Positions 13,395-24,382 of a stretch of DNA of 64,000 bases are shown in pieces. Position 1 is the first letter of the stretch, and every line of letters begins with the position of its first letter. Source of the stretch: Maratus speciosus (taxonomy: Eukaryota; Arthropoda; Arachnida; Araneae; Salticidae); the NCBI GenBank assembly GCA_963932465.1, contig OZ010793.1:261079696-261143695 (forward strand). Direction: 5' to 3'. Both the position numbers and the translations under genes were made by a program. The notes beneath the pieces are model-generated. The model did no database searches, was not told the origin of the DNA, and saw only the letters and a program-made list of their open reading frames with translations.

Positions 13395-13427
<33 letters not shown>
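13395..13427. repeat. Poly(T) run
   Basis: A run of about 33 T follows the end of the minisatellite and a C-run at 13341-13353. It could be the tail of a retroposed fragment on the minus strand, but no body is recognisable. Confidence 0.8.
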
Positions 13428-13430
<3 letters not shown>

Positions 13431-13787
13431 CTGAATTATCCCTGCGCTGATGTCATTTTGAGATTGGAAAAGTATGACGATTAAATTTTGCTTTTTCAAT
13501 TTTCGGCACTGCAATTTTTTTTAACTTCTAAATATCGCAAAATTTCAATTTTTACACCGTCGTATAAAGAAAAAAAAATCTTGTTTCAAATTCAATTTGT
13601 TTGAAAACTCTATCTTAATTGACTGATTTATTATGGTTTTAATAATAATTTTCAAGACTGATTTAATTTTAAATCTATCTCTATCACTTGTAGACTGCCG
13701 GATCCATTACGGAAAAGTAATTTTCCATAACGAAATTAAAACTCCATCAATAAAAAAATCTTTGAATTTTTCCGGAGACTTTTTTAT

Positions 13788-14482
13788 TTCGCATCTGGAC
13801 GCTAGGTATGACAAGCCGAAACTATGTTTAATTAAATTAATTATTATTAAAAAGATACAGAGATTTTACCGTTATCGCGGAAAGCCGACACTTCGCCAAC
13901 GTCCAGATGCGAAATGAAGAGTCCACTGGTAAAAATTCAAAGCAAAATAAATATGAAATTTTATACCCGGCCTCCTCTTTAAAATAGCTTTTTTGCCTAT
14001 CCTTTTGGAACTAATGGAATATTTTTTATCTTTTTTCTTATTTTTTCTTTTCCTTAACACTAATATTGTTATACTTCTTGTATTTTTATTACACCTTAAA
14101 CTTAAATTTATCTTTTTATACTCTTTTTTAGTTTTTATTTTGCCACTTTTCTCTTTAAGCTACCAGCCGCCTTTAAACATCATTTTTAAGGCTCCTTAAT
14201 GCCCTTGTAATACAAGCCACCTCTATACTGGATGTAAAGTTATCACGCAACTAGATAGTCCATAAAGCTGTTTACATTGTTCCTCTTTAAAATCGGTATG
14301 ACAAACTTTTCCGGCAGAATAAAGTTTGTCATACCAAGTTTTTCTGAAAGAGCACAAAATTTTCTATAAAATGCTCTAAGAACGACCAATATCCGCGATA
14401 ACGGTAAACCATTATAGCTCTTTAATAATAATTAATTAATTAAACATATTTTCGGTTTGTCAAACCTATAGCCATACCTAGC
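13788..14482. repeat. Large imperfect inverted repeat (foldback) split by a LINE
   Basis: The left arm (about 13803-13885) and the right arm (about 14392-14482) are inverted copies of one another, recognisable by ttaccgttatcgcgga against tccgcgataacggtaa and by matched 'ttaattaa' blocks. A shorter pair, atttcgcatctggacg at about 13787 and its reverse complement near 13899-13914, forms another hairpin in the left half. The LINE tail at 13986-14280 lies between the arms. Confidence 0.65.
13986..14280 (+). mobile_element. LINE 3' end fragment with 13-bp target-site duplication
   Basis: This shares its order of phrases (ttggaactaatggaat, taccagcc, ggctcc.taatg.ccttg, ggatgtaaagtt, tagtccataaagct, acattgttcc) with the 3' untranslated region of the LINE fragment at 24737-25518. 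The 13-bp sequence TCCTCTTTAAAAT is present on both sides (13973-13985 and 14281-14293), the hallmark of target-primed reverse transcription. Only the untranslated tail is present, so this is a strongly 5'-truncated insertion. Confidence 0.85.
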
Positions 14483-14582
14483 TCATTTTGTTCGTATAAC
14501 TTTTTACTATCGATTTATATAATTTTTTTTCAATTCCGCGATCACGCGGCTTTCAACGTTACCCGGCTCCCGGACTATATGT

Positions 14583-14799
14583 TTAACCCTTTCCGGCACA
14601 GGCAATTTTTGTTCTAAAATGATGAAATGATTGACTAACACCAGAATTTTAAAACGACTTTTTTAGATATTAAAAACATAGTACCTTTGCATATTGATTG
14701 CAAAAGCAAAATTTTACTAAACTATTATTGGTGCCGCTCGTAAGTTTGGAATTAAAATTAAGTATCCTGACCCGGGCACACTGTGCCGGAGAGGGTTAA
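14583..14799. mobile_element. TTAA MITE, 217 bp
   Basis: TTAA stands at both ends. The terminal inverted repeats read TTAACCCTTTCCGGCACAG on the left and TTAACCCTCTCCGGCACAG when the right end is reversed. TTAA targets with CCC starts are typical of piggyBac-like elements. A CACCAG motif lies 56 bases in and a TTGGTG about 66 bases from the other end. The interior matches the MITE at 63686-63902 in inverse orientation (aaaatgatgaaat.attgac followed by accagaattt), so the two are one family. It has no coding capacity. Confidence 0.88.
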
Positions 14800-15189
14800 G
14801 TGTCGTGTGAGTCAGGCAAGGAAAGTCAGACCCATTGCATTAATTCTATTTATCATTTTTCCAAGGGCTTGAATTTGAAGGGAGGAGGATTCTTTGAGAC
14901 CTAGCAAAAGGCTGTTGTCTCGAATGATATATTCATCATAAACAACTCAAGTTTGACATAAAAGGAAGATTAAAAACGTCCAATACTGTTTAAAAACCGG
15001 AGAATAGACATAAGGAAGCCTTAGATTTGCAGAAATTTGTCCAAGGGCTTATACATTATCCCTCGAGAATTGCGGTCCCCCGACCGAATAATGTAGATGA
15101 GGGCAGGAAAGAAGGAGAGAAGGTTTCGCCAAATGTTCCTTTTTGCTTCGAATATTCAATCTGTTCAATGAGAGCGAAATTACTGCTAA

Positions 15190-16670
15190 TTTTTATCTTA
15201 CTATAATACGAGCAAAAATTGTGTGTGTGAATTTTATCTTAAAAACGGCTCTAACGATTTTGACTAAATTTTGTATTTTACCAATTTCTGGCACGAAAAG
15301 ACCATTGAGTTAGGTCATGTGTTCCAGAAAATTCGATTAGTGGGTCATTTTGGGTCATAATTGGTCAGGGTCAAGCTAATTATATCTAAAAAACGGATCA
15401 GTCGATTTTGACTAACTTTTATATCCAATCGTTTTGGGGCACGGAAAAAGTATTGGGCTAGATCACATGTTCGAGAAATTTCTATTAGTGGAGAATTTTT
15501 GAGTCACTTCGGATCAAGCTAATTTTATCTAAAAAACGGCTCTAACGATTTTGACTAAATTTTCTAATTTACTGTTTTGGATTACAAGAAGACCAATGGG
15601 CTAAGTCACATGTTCGAGAAAAGTCGATTAGTGGGCCATTTTTGGGTCACTGTTGGCAAAGCTAATTTTATCTAGAAAACGGTTCAATCGATTTTGACTA
15701 AATTTTGTATTCAACCGTTTTCGGGTACGCGAAAACTTTTGGGCTAGGTCACATGCTCGAGAAATTTCAATTAGTGGGTCATTTGTGGGTCACTGCGGGT
15801 AAAGCTAATTTTATCTAAAAAACGGCTCTAACGATTTTCACTAAACTCTATATTCTACAGTTTTGGATTAAGAGAAGACCATTGGGCTAAGTCACATATT
15901 CGAGAACATTCGATTAGTGGGTCAAGCTAATTTTAACTAGAAAACGGTTCCAACGATTTTGACTAAATTTTGTATTCTATCGTTTTCGGGCTCGAGAAGA
16001 CCATTGGGCTAGGTCGCATGTTCAAGAAAATTTTATCAGTGGGTCATTTTGGGTTACAATTGGCCAGAGTCAAGCTAAATGTATCTAAAAAACGGTTAAA
16101 AATATTTTGACAAAATTTTGTGTTGTACCGTTTCCGGCCATGATAAAACCATTGGGCTAGGTCGCATGCTCAAGAAAGTTCAATCAGTGGGTCATTTTGA
16201 GTCCAAATGTATCAGGATGAAGCTAACTGTATCTAAAAAAAAAAAAAAAAAAACGGCTCAAACGATTTTGAGAAAAATTTGTAATATACCGTTTTTGGGC
16301 ACGAGAAAACCATTGGGCTAGGTCGCATGCTCAAGAAAATTCTATTAGTGGGTCATTTTGAGTCATAATATGTCAGGATTAAGCTAACTGTATCTCAAAA
16401 ACATTCAAACGATTTTGACAATTTTTTTATTATTCACATGTTCTATAAATTTCAGTCCAAAAATTAGTTGGTCATTTTTGGATCAACGTGGATCAAGCTT
16501 ATTTTATCTAGAAAACGACTAACGATTTTCACTAAATTTTGTATTCCATCGTTTTCAGGCTCGAGACGAGTATTGGGTTAGGTCGCATGTTCGAAAAAAT
16601 TCGATTTGTGGGTCATATTGGATCATTATTGCTCAAGGTCAAGCTAATTATGTCCAAAACGGCAAGAATA
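15190..16670. repeat. Tandem array of about ten units of about 145 bp
   Basis: The anchor cgattttgact recurs at about 15254, 15403, 15546, 15689, 15832, 15954, 16102, 16263, 16410 and 16523, mostly 143-149 bp apart, with two shorter steps and one longer. Each unit also has an 'aagctaattttatct.aaaacgg' block and a 'ggtcacatgttcgagaaa' block. The units are diverged from one another. An A-run at about 16237-16253 interrupts one unit. Frames within it are accidental. Confidence 0.88.
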
Positions 16671-16925
16671 ATTCAGTGGGAATAATATATCGAAATAAAC
16701 ACAAACCTAATTTTGACCAAGCTTAAGCTTGGTCATTCCTGCTAGTTAGAAGTTATGCGAGTTCTTTTATCGTTATTAAATAAATATTTAGCCTTTATCG
16801 AAAGTTTTTATAACTAACAACAACAATAAAAAAATATGTAATGAAAACTGTCCTGAGGTTTTGACTTTCTTTTTCTTATTTGACACTTTATCGTACCCCG
16901 AGTCCCTGTTTACATACTATTTTGG

Positions 16926-17830
16926 CATGCGGAAGAACATGAAGTCAGTACTGTATGATGAATTCACCATTGTTGATGAACACAAATCCGGTCGTACTAA
17001 AGCTTTCCGTTGTTGATGGTGGTTACCTACAGCATACTGTAACGTGGAACAAGGACACTTGCAAAACTTACCATGATATTTTCATTCCGTACATAAACTA
17101 TATGAAAAACAATTTCATGCCAGCAAAAATGCACGTAACAGTGGTATTCGATGCTTATGTTGACCCAGAGTGTATGAAAAAGAGTGAATAATTACGCAGG
17201 TACCGGCATATTACCCCACTGTTTCAGATTTTAGTAAGTACTCCGGTTTATGACACAGAACGATTTTTGGGTAATTCTTAAAACAAGACCTAGTTAATCA
17301 TTCTGTCTACCATACATCAAAACAATAACGCTGCGGTGAGACAGTCTTGTGGCATATATGATAATTGTATTGTTCAGACAGCTCTAGAGTACTCTCAGCA
17401 ATTACTACCAACCATTGTTACTCAAGTCATAGAAGGTCCAGTTAATCCTAACTAACCATACAGCACTTAAAAAATCTATACGTTAAAATCCAAAATAGGG
17501 CGTGTGAAGAGGAAAGTGTATTCTTCCACCTCATTACAAGGTCTCAAACCTACATCGTCGTCGAACATGCGTTTAGCAGATGGAACATAACTAGTGCCTT
17601 ACACGGCAAATGAGAAAGCTACTTAAGTCGATAGCTAGTGACGCCTTAAAGAAATCTGTTGATACTATCAAGAAAATTAATGCCACGTCTGACGAAGTGA
17701 AGAAAGCTGGTGAAACCTTGTTCCTTCATCTCTAGCCAACTAAGGCAGAAAACCTCACTCTCGATGCACTTTGTTACCCCCAGATCTATAAGTCTTTGAA
17801 AAAGAACTCAATCAAGTTCGAATTCCTTCT
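16926..17830 (+). pseudogene. Pseudogene of an uncharacterised multicopy arthropod protein family
   Basis: Pieces in different frames follow the order of a protein family I recall as highly copied and unnamed in arthropod genomes. They are an MRKNMKSVLYDEF start at 16926, then GGYLQHTVTWNKDTCKT and an 'AKMHVTVVFDAYVD' block near 17100-17165, then VRQSCG...NCIVQTALEYSQ near 17335-17400, then GRVKRKVYSSTSLQGLK near 17497-17550, then an 'ATSDEVKKAGETL' block and 'LTLDALCYPQIYKSL' near 17680-17800. Stops and frameshifts separate every block, so the copy is dead. The longest surviving frame is 78 residues (16955-17191). The family's function is unknown to me and I assign none. It has no introns and no visible terminal repeats. 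Confidence 0.6.
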
Positions 17831-18414
17831 CCTACTTCTACTCTTTAATATGGAATATCAAATATGTCTATGGAATCATATCTCTATGGAATATAAGAAG
17901 AATAAAGCTAAAATATCACTATTTCGGCATTGATTCCCTTTTTAGGGCTTCAAAAAAAAAAATATATATATATATATATTCCCCCTTTATTAATTTTACA
18001 ATTTCGCGCCCGCAAACTCGAAAAATTCAACTATCGAAGTCTAAAGAACACAAAATGGAAATTTTACAACTTTTGATTTGCGGAATCGTTACATTTTAGT
18101 TGTTTATTTTGCTGTGTCCTCCAGACTAGAAAAATTTCTGTGAAAATGAGGAAAAATTAAGATGAAAATTTTATTATTTTGGAAATAATTCGGATTCTGT
18201 GGATTCTAATGAGAAAATAAAAACAATTGCATTTTTTGAATTAATTTTACATTTTTGGCTTTATTTCGGGTTCTGTAGACCTGAAAAATTCGAAGTTCAA
18301 AAGGTGAAAGTTAACGAAATTTCTCTATTTTATCGCTATTTAGGGTATCGCCGATTCAGAAAAACAGAATTACAATTTCACCTTATTTTGACTCCTGTAC
18401 ACAAAAATAAGTAG
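17831..18414. other. AT-rich non-coding stretch
   Basis: A TA microsatellite lies at about 17960-17980. A 71-residue frame at 18199-18414 has no recognisable motif. Phrases of the type 'ctgtagacctgaaaaattcgaa' recur loosely at 18000-18310 and about 18630, suggesting an old tandem repeat. Confidence 0.4.
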
Positions 18415-18593
18415 TACCGTAATTTCCGGTGTATAGCCCGCAGATCAAACAATTCAGTTTGGACCCAGAAATTTTATTTAGTATTTGAAGACCAATATTT
18501 ACCGTGATCTAAAAAGTTACATTTTATTTAAAAAAAATTCTGGGTCGAAACACGATTGTTTGATCCGCGGGCTATACACCGGAAATTACGGTA
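18415..18593. mobile_element. Foldback MITE, about 179 bp, TA-flanked
   Basis: The left end TACCGTAATTTCCGGTGTAT continues to 'agcccgc.gatcaaacaat' and is matched by the reverse complement at the right end, giving arms of about 40 bp. The outer TA on each side could be a TA target duplication, as for mariner or Tc1-type elements. The centre is AT-rich and non-coding. Confidence 0.8.
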
Positions 18594-19200
18594 AATAAAG
18601 GAACGATATTTTAGAATTTTGACTTTTGATCATACAAACCGGAAAAATTTGAGGGGGGCGGAAGGAAAAAAGGGTTCTGTTACAATGCTATACCGGTTTC
18701 ATAGTTCTTTTGCCTCCAAAAAATAGCTCAAATTTATAATTTTCGCATTACCTCCGGTAAGAGCCGAAATTTTAATACCCGGCTCCTAAAAAGTTCGGCC
18801 GTGCCGTTGTATTTATTCTCACCCCAATCATGCTCATTCTAAATTGCTCCTCTTTTATCGGCGTAGTTTGATTCTTTCAAATATATATATATATATTTCT
18901 CTTACGTAGCGCTAAAAAAAGGCTGTATTTGTAGCTTGCCATTTGGCAACAGCCGCAGCGACGTTTCTCAGTAGTTAAGTTACGGTCACATGTCCCAACC
19001 AACTCAGCAAATCAAAAGCCAGACGGAATCTCTCTTTTAACACAAACCGTTTGAGCGATACATGAATGACAATTGCTTTTGGTCCGTTTTGCGGTGACGA
19101 GAGGAATTCAGCGAATCAGCTTTTTGATCCAACATTGTATTTAGACACATGCGAAAACGGTTTGTTTACAGTATGTTAGCATGATACGTAGCATGTTTTA
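18594..19200. other. Non-coding stretch
   Basis: No gene or element end is recognised. A TA microsatellite lies at about 18880-18896. Confidence 0.4.
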
Positions 19201-19220
19201 TAGTCTTATTATAGTTTTAA

Positions 19221-19906
19221 ATGAATTTAAGCCGGGATTTTCAATGCTATAGGAAAAATGTAAGTAGAAGGACCCCATCTGACACTAACATGTCATTTAA
19301 ATTTAAACGGCGTCAATTTCCAATTCGTTTAGCTTTCTCAATGATCATCAACAAGTCACAGGGCCAAACTTTTGATAAATGCATTTTTATTTACATTTTC
19401 AACAAAATTTTCAATTACTTTTTTATGAATTATTTTTCATTTCTAAAATTTGTAAATTTCATAATGTTAAAATATTTTATACCCATTGGCAGCACCACCT
19501 AAATGAGTTTTTATTTACATTTTCAACAAACTTTTGCATGAATTTTATACATTCAAAATATTTGTAAATTTCATATGTTGCTTGCTCTGACCGCATAGCG
19601 GCCCAACTAAAAATATTTTTTATTGTGTTTTCACTAAGATTTTAAATTAATTCTGTTTCCAAGGTTTTTAAATACATTTTTATTTACATTTTCAACAAAG
19701 TTTTCCATTACTTTTTTATACATTAAAAATATTTGTAAATTTAATAAATTATAATGATTTATAATAGCACTCATTCTGGCTAGAGTTGACACAAATAGTG
19801 GCAAGCGAGCGAAACGAGCTGGGATCGCGTAGCGATCCCAGTGTGAATTGAGTAGCAATTCACGGGGGTTGGCGAGCGTTAGCGAGCAGGTGGCCGAGCC
19901 CCCTAG
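19221..19906 (+). mobile_element. Helitron remnant: helicase C-terminus and 3' end
   Basis: The frame 19221-19502 begins with a stretch containing [20 protein letters not shown] followed by QTFDK. This matches the final motif region of the Pif1-type helicase of Helitron replicases (an '[10 protein letters not shown]' motif in the family). After about 55 residues the frame becomes low-complexity. The element ends at 19906 with GGCCGAGCCCCCTAG followed by T, matching the CTRR-end and A/T insertion rule and nearly identical to the ends of the Helitrons at 52183 and 61218. Between them 'tttttatttacattttcaac' occurs three times (19384, 19509, 19677). The Rep domain and the rest of the helicase are absent, so this copy cannot act by itself. 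Confidence 0.78.
19819..19863 (+). other. Two adjacent hairpins near a Helitron 3' end
   Basis: Positions 19819-19841 form a perfect 10-bp stem (CTGGGATCGC pairing with GCGATCCCAG) with a three-base loop GTA. Positions 19843-19863 form an 8-bp stem (GTGAATTG with CAATTCAC) around AGTAG. They are followed by GCGAGCGTTAGCGAGC and then the GCCGAGCCCCCTAG end. Helitrons normally need one hairpin just inside the 3' end as a stop signal; a chain of hairpins is unusual. Confidence 0.8.
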
Positions 19907-22640
19907 TCTGTTATATTGGGCTTGGCAGCCTGCTCAATTTTTTTAATCGGTCTGATCCGGTCGATTAATATAAATTGTCTTAATTCTACGTACACAGCCT
20001 GTTTGAAAAGTTGAATTCATTTTCCGGTCCTTGGGTCCTTGCAGACCTTTGTGTCTCGGGGTCTATCCGCAAACCCCATAAATACGAGGGGAGGTACTTA
20101 TATACTAAATGTAAAATAGCTACTACAGTTATGAATTAAAACAGCTTTCATCTACTCTATATCTTGTACTTATTCTGTACCTACCCTTGTATCTACTTTG
20201 TACGCTGAAATTAATCGGTCATCTTTAACTTGAGTAGCCTGACATAGTCCATAAATAACACTAATAATTCATTTTATAGATTTGAAATTACATATCATTA
20301 GTTTGATTTTACTTTAAAATGTCTAACAAGAAATCTGGAGTCGAAGTCGGAGCGGCTTGTTCAGTGGCGTAGGAACTTTGTACAAACAGGGGGAGCCGGG
20401 GATATTGCGGAAAGCTAGTGGCGCGGATCATTTCGATCATTTTGGAGGGTTCCTTCATAGTGTCGCACGTTTCACAAACAGAAGTATAAAATAGAAGCAT
20501 ATCAAAAGATCACCAATTCTTTAATCCAGTTAAAATAATTTTTAATAGCTATACTTGATACATAGAAACTTAATTTATGCCCGATCCCGAATACAATATT
20601 CAAATTTAAGGCTTCTCCCACTTCCATTTAACAAAAATGAAAGTTCTTTCTGATGTTTTGCTTACAAATGCTTTTCAAATCTCTTCCAAATCAATTTTAA
20701 AGGCCTCCTCTTTATAAATATGTTATCGGTGCAGTTAATTTGTAGTATACCTATATAAGACCTCCTTTATTTTGGAAATCGGGAGGGTTGTAAACAATGA
20801 GAAAAAAGGGTGAAGGCACAAACAAGTGTGCTCATCACCCCTTCTCTCTCTTCTCTTTGTTGTTTATTGTGTGAATTTCATAGAAAAAGTATACTTTATT
20901 TTTTAATTCAGTAATGTATCGTAAACAGATGTGGTGCGAGAATTTCTCCCGGGGGAGCTGAGCCCGTCTGAAATATTCCAGGGGGAGCCACAGCTCCCCC
21001 AGCTCCCCGGTTCCTACGCCCTTGGGATTGTTTTTTAACGACTCCGCTCCGACTCTTTTTCTCAAAAATGGGTCCGACTCTGCAGCCCTGGTGCTAAGAA
21101 TGAACGGAATTTCTCTCCCCTTTTAAGACTTTCGGGAAGAATTCACGGGTGAAAAATGTTTTCTCGGAGTACGGAAATTATTTGTTAAAAAATGAAGAAA
21201 TAATTTAGTGTACATAGACGAGTTTTTCTGACAGCATACGTATAAACGAAACATAAACGACGCGCATAAACGAAGTAATTGCAACAGGTCGATTTCTAAA
21301 GAAATCAACCTAATAACCCCAAATCACTCGAAACACGCACTCAAATATCCCTAAAAACGCATGCATGAACAGTGACATTTATTTATATTAATTTCGAAAA
21401 AGTTGGAATGTTTATGAAATCATTTTTAATTTTGAAAATATACAATACACTTTTGTTAAGATAAATTTACGATCGGATACAAATTCATCACTTAATGCTT
21501 GTTTTACATGTTATGTTTTTTTTTATTATTCGCAGAGTAACAAAGAATTCTTAATTTGCAAGATTGCATGACGAAGTAAATTAAATTCACCAGATGAGCG
21601 AAAAATGTTTACCCACGTTTCGTAATCACTTTTCATAAAAAATTAACAAGACTTCGCCATTCCAAATATAAACTTAGTTTCTGATAAAATGCTGAATATT
21701 CAGGGACATTTATCACATCATCGTAAAAACAAATATTACATATTGTGTTCTGTTGCCTATTGCATGAATAAAACATTCCGTATTCAGAGATTTGCATTAC
21801 CTGTATGTATATTTTTTTAGATTGCACGCACGCAATATTAGATAATATGTTTTCATAATTGAAATATTATTGCATTGAACAACAAATTGTAAGCATTAGT
21901 TTTTAAAATAATTTATTATAGTTTTAAGAATGGACGCAGTTTGTTGTGGTTACAGTTTCAACAATGAACAGTAAATTTATCGTTAAATTTTGTAGAAGAT
22001 AAAGGATTGAAAGTATTTAAAATTAATAATCAAAATGTAGTTTTTTAAAAATATTACTCTTTTTTTATATTTTTTATTAATTTTCTATATTTAGTGTTTT
22101 AAATATTTCAGTGTTGCAGTTTGACAGTCAGTTGGCATATTTCAGCGAGCGTAGTTTGGTGTATAATTAACTCTATTGTTGTTGTAACTCCTATATAGTT
22201 GTAAACATGAAGAATATTTGACGATTCATCACCCTGCGCTGTGGAACGGGAAATGCCTTTAAAATCAATTTATTACGTTGCAATTAAGCTCTAAAAATAT
22301 TGATATGTTTATATTGTGTTGTCATCGGTAGTACATCAGTGTATATAATTTTTAGAATTCTAGCACATCACGAAGTGAGTGAAAAAATTGTTACAAATTT
22401 CCATCTTTACATACATGAACCAAGATAAGTCTTGCAAGAGAAATGTGGGAAGTCGGTATTTATTTACTACGATTCTTTGTTTTAGTTCCAAACATCACCG
22501 ATAGATGACGATAGACTCTATGTAAAAACTGTAGTAATGCTAAAAAAACCTTTTCAATTTCATAAAAGAAATCATTTTTTGCCCTTTCAACAGCCAAACA
22601 GAATGAGGTTAAAATCTGAGTGAACTTTGATCCAGCTATA
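19907..22640. other. Non-coding stretch with hAT-like debris
   Basis: No gene is supported. About 20333-21085 may be a degraded hAT-type composite: its right end reversed reads CAGGGCTGCAGAGTCGGACC and 'gtcggagcgg' motifs occur near both sides, with repeated 'gtaggaac...gggggagcc' phrases at 20368 and 20990. I could not find a target duplication. The remainder (21100-22640) is AT-rich and featureless. Confidence 0.4.
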
Positions 22641-22642
22641 TA

Positions 22643-22756
22643 CCGGGTGAGCCAAAAGTTCGTTAAAACTTTAAAAACTCATAAAAAGGGAAGAAATTAT
22701 GGTAAAGGAATGTGGTTTGGAAGAAAGGGCTTATAAGATAGTCGGATTTTGTTTAG

Positions 22757-22795
<39 letters not shown>

Positions 22796-23124
22796 TTAAA
22801 AAATCACATGTAGAGGGCGCTGATGACCCGAAACACAATGAACAGGACAACAATACGCTACATTCATTTGTTCTTCCAATAACAAATGTTCAACATGACT
22901 TCCAGAACATTCTACGACACAACCAAGTTGTGTCGTTGTACCTCTTCATTGTATTTCGGGTCGTCAGCGCCCTCTACATATGATTTTTTTAACAATTATT
23001 TTTTTTTGCTGCTAAAAAAATCCGACTATCTTGTGAGCCCTTTCCTGCAAACCGCACTCCTTTATCATAATTTCTTCCCTTTTTATGAGTTTTTAAAGTT
23101 TTAACGAACTTTTGGCTCACCCGG
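22643..23124. mobile_element. Mariner-like foldback MITE, 482 bp, TA duplication
   Basis: The ends read CCGGGTGAGCCAAAAGTTCG and its reverse complement, flanked by TA on both sides (22641-22642 and 23125-23126). The two arms are inverted copies over about 200 bp, including 'cattgtgtttcgggtcatcagcgccctctac'-like blocks seen on both strands. An A-run at about 22761-22792 has expanded in the left arm only. Frames of 94 and 72 residues cross the arms but are by-products of the inverted repeat. Confidence 0.88.
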
Positions 23125-23600
23125 TAAATTAATTTGAGTAATCTAACAGTTTTAGACAGCGTGGTGCCATATATAGGTGATATTTAAAATTAAAACAAGT
23201 AAGCGTAGTAAAGAAATTCCCGATTTAACACATTATTCCCCTACAAAAATAAATCCAATACCTGCCAACGTTTACTTGTCAATGAATTTGAAAACGTTCA
23301 GGCCAATTTAGAAAAACCTGTATTTTATAATTTTTTGTTAACCTTCCGGAAAGTGTGATACTAATAAATTTTACGGCAAACGTGATTTTTTCGTAACTTT
23401 GTTTTCACAAAAGACAGTGAAATTAAAATTTAATTTTTACCACTTATGTGTATAATTGCTGTCCTGACATTTCTCTTATGTGTCTACTGCTACACTTTTA
23501 AGAACGTAACTGCTCCTCGCAAAATATACCTCACGCGCTTGCTCGTGGGGAAAAAAAAAGAGTACCCGCTGAAAACTTGAGTAACCATAAGTTGCAAACC
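23125..23600. other. AT-rich non-coding stretch
   Basis: No gene or element end is recognised between the foldback MITE and the Helitron. Confidence 0.4.
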
Positions 23601-24382
23601 TCTATAATAACAGCCTAAGTCATGTGACTGTCATCAATAGTTCGGGGTTGACCACTTCGCTTTTTTATATGCCAGGCGGCCAATTTGTTACTTTAATGTT
23701 AGCCGGGCGCAGGTGATACATCGCCAAATGTGTTCCATCGCCATCATTTCATCTATATTATAATAGTTCAAGTCATGTGACTGTCATTAACAATTACGAG
23801 TTGAACTCTTCACTTCTGACATGCAAGGCAACTATTTTTAAGCAAAATTATTATTTTGAATAAAACTACTTAAAAGTTGCCAGGATCGCAAAAAAATTTT
23901 GTTACTTTTATGTTAGCCTGGCTCAAATCTCGCCAATAGCATTTCTTAACTCACCAATTTGAATTTTTTATTTTTCGCGTACTAAATAAAAAAAATTCTT
24001 GGATGTTGAAATTAAATGTCATGATATTATTTATTATTTTTCTTTTCTTTTTCTTTCTTTTTCTAAAATAAAGAAATAAGTGAAAGTCATGGATTTTAAA
24101 TATTTCAGTTTTAAATAAATTTGTGTATTTTAAATATAATGAGTGAAAGGATTATATTTGAAATTAAATTAATGAAATACGAAAAAATGCGACGGGAAGA
24201 ATGTTTGGTGATTTATCATCTGCGCCCGACTAGCATAAAAATACAGAGTTCTTGATTTCTCTATCAGAATCTTCCAATTTGGCGAAGTATTAAGCAAGTA
24301 AATTAAATTGTGAATAAAAGTAACATTATACAATGCTTACTATTCATTTAAGGGAGACCAAGCTGGTCGCCAAAGACGCTAG
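23601..24382 (+). mobile_element. Non-autonomous Helitron, with doubled 5' end
   Basis: Two 5' ends occur in tandem. The first, at 23601, reads TCTATAATAACAGCCTAAGT, and the second, at 23752, reads TCTATATTATAATAGTTCAA; both continue CATGTGACTGTCAT. The inner one is preceded by A. The 3' end at 24382 is GCCAAAGACGCTAG followed by T, with a perfect GACCA-AGC-TGGTC hairpin just upstream (24358-24370). TC start, CTAG end, hairpin and A/T context all match Helitrons. It has no coding capacity. The 3' half matches the Helitron at 58569-60276 (ttcttgatttctct.tcagaatctt). Confidence 0.85.
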
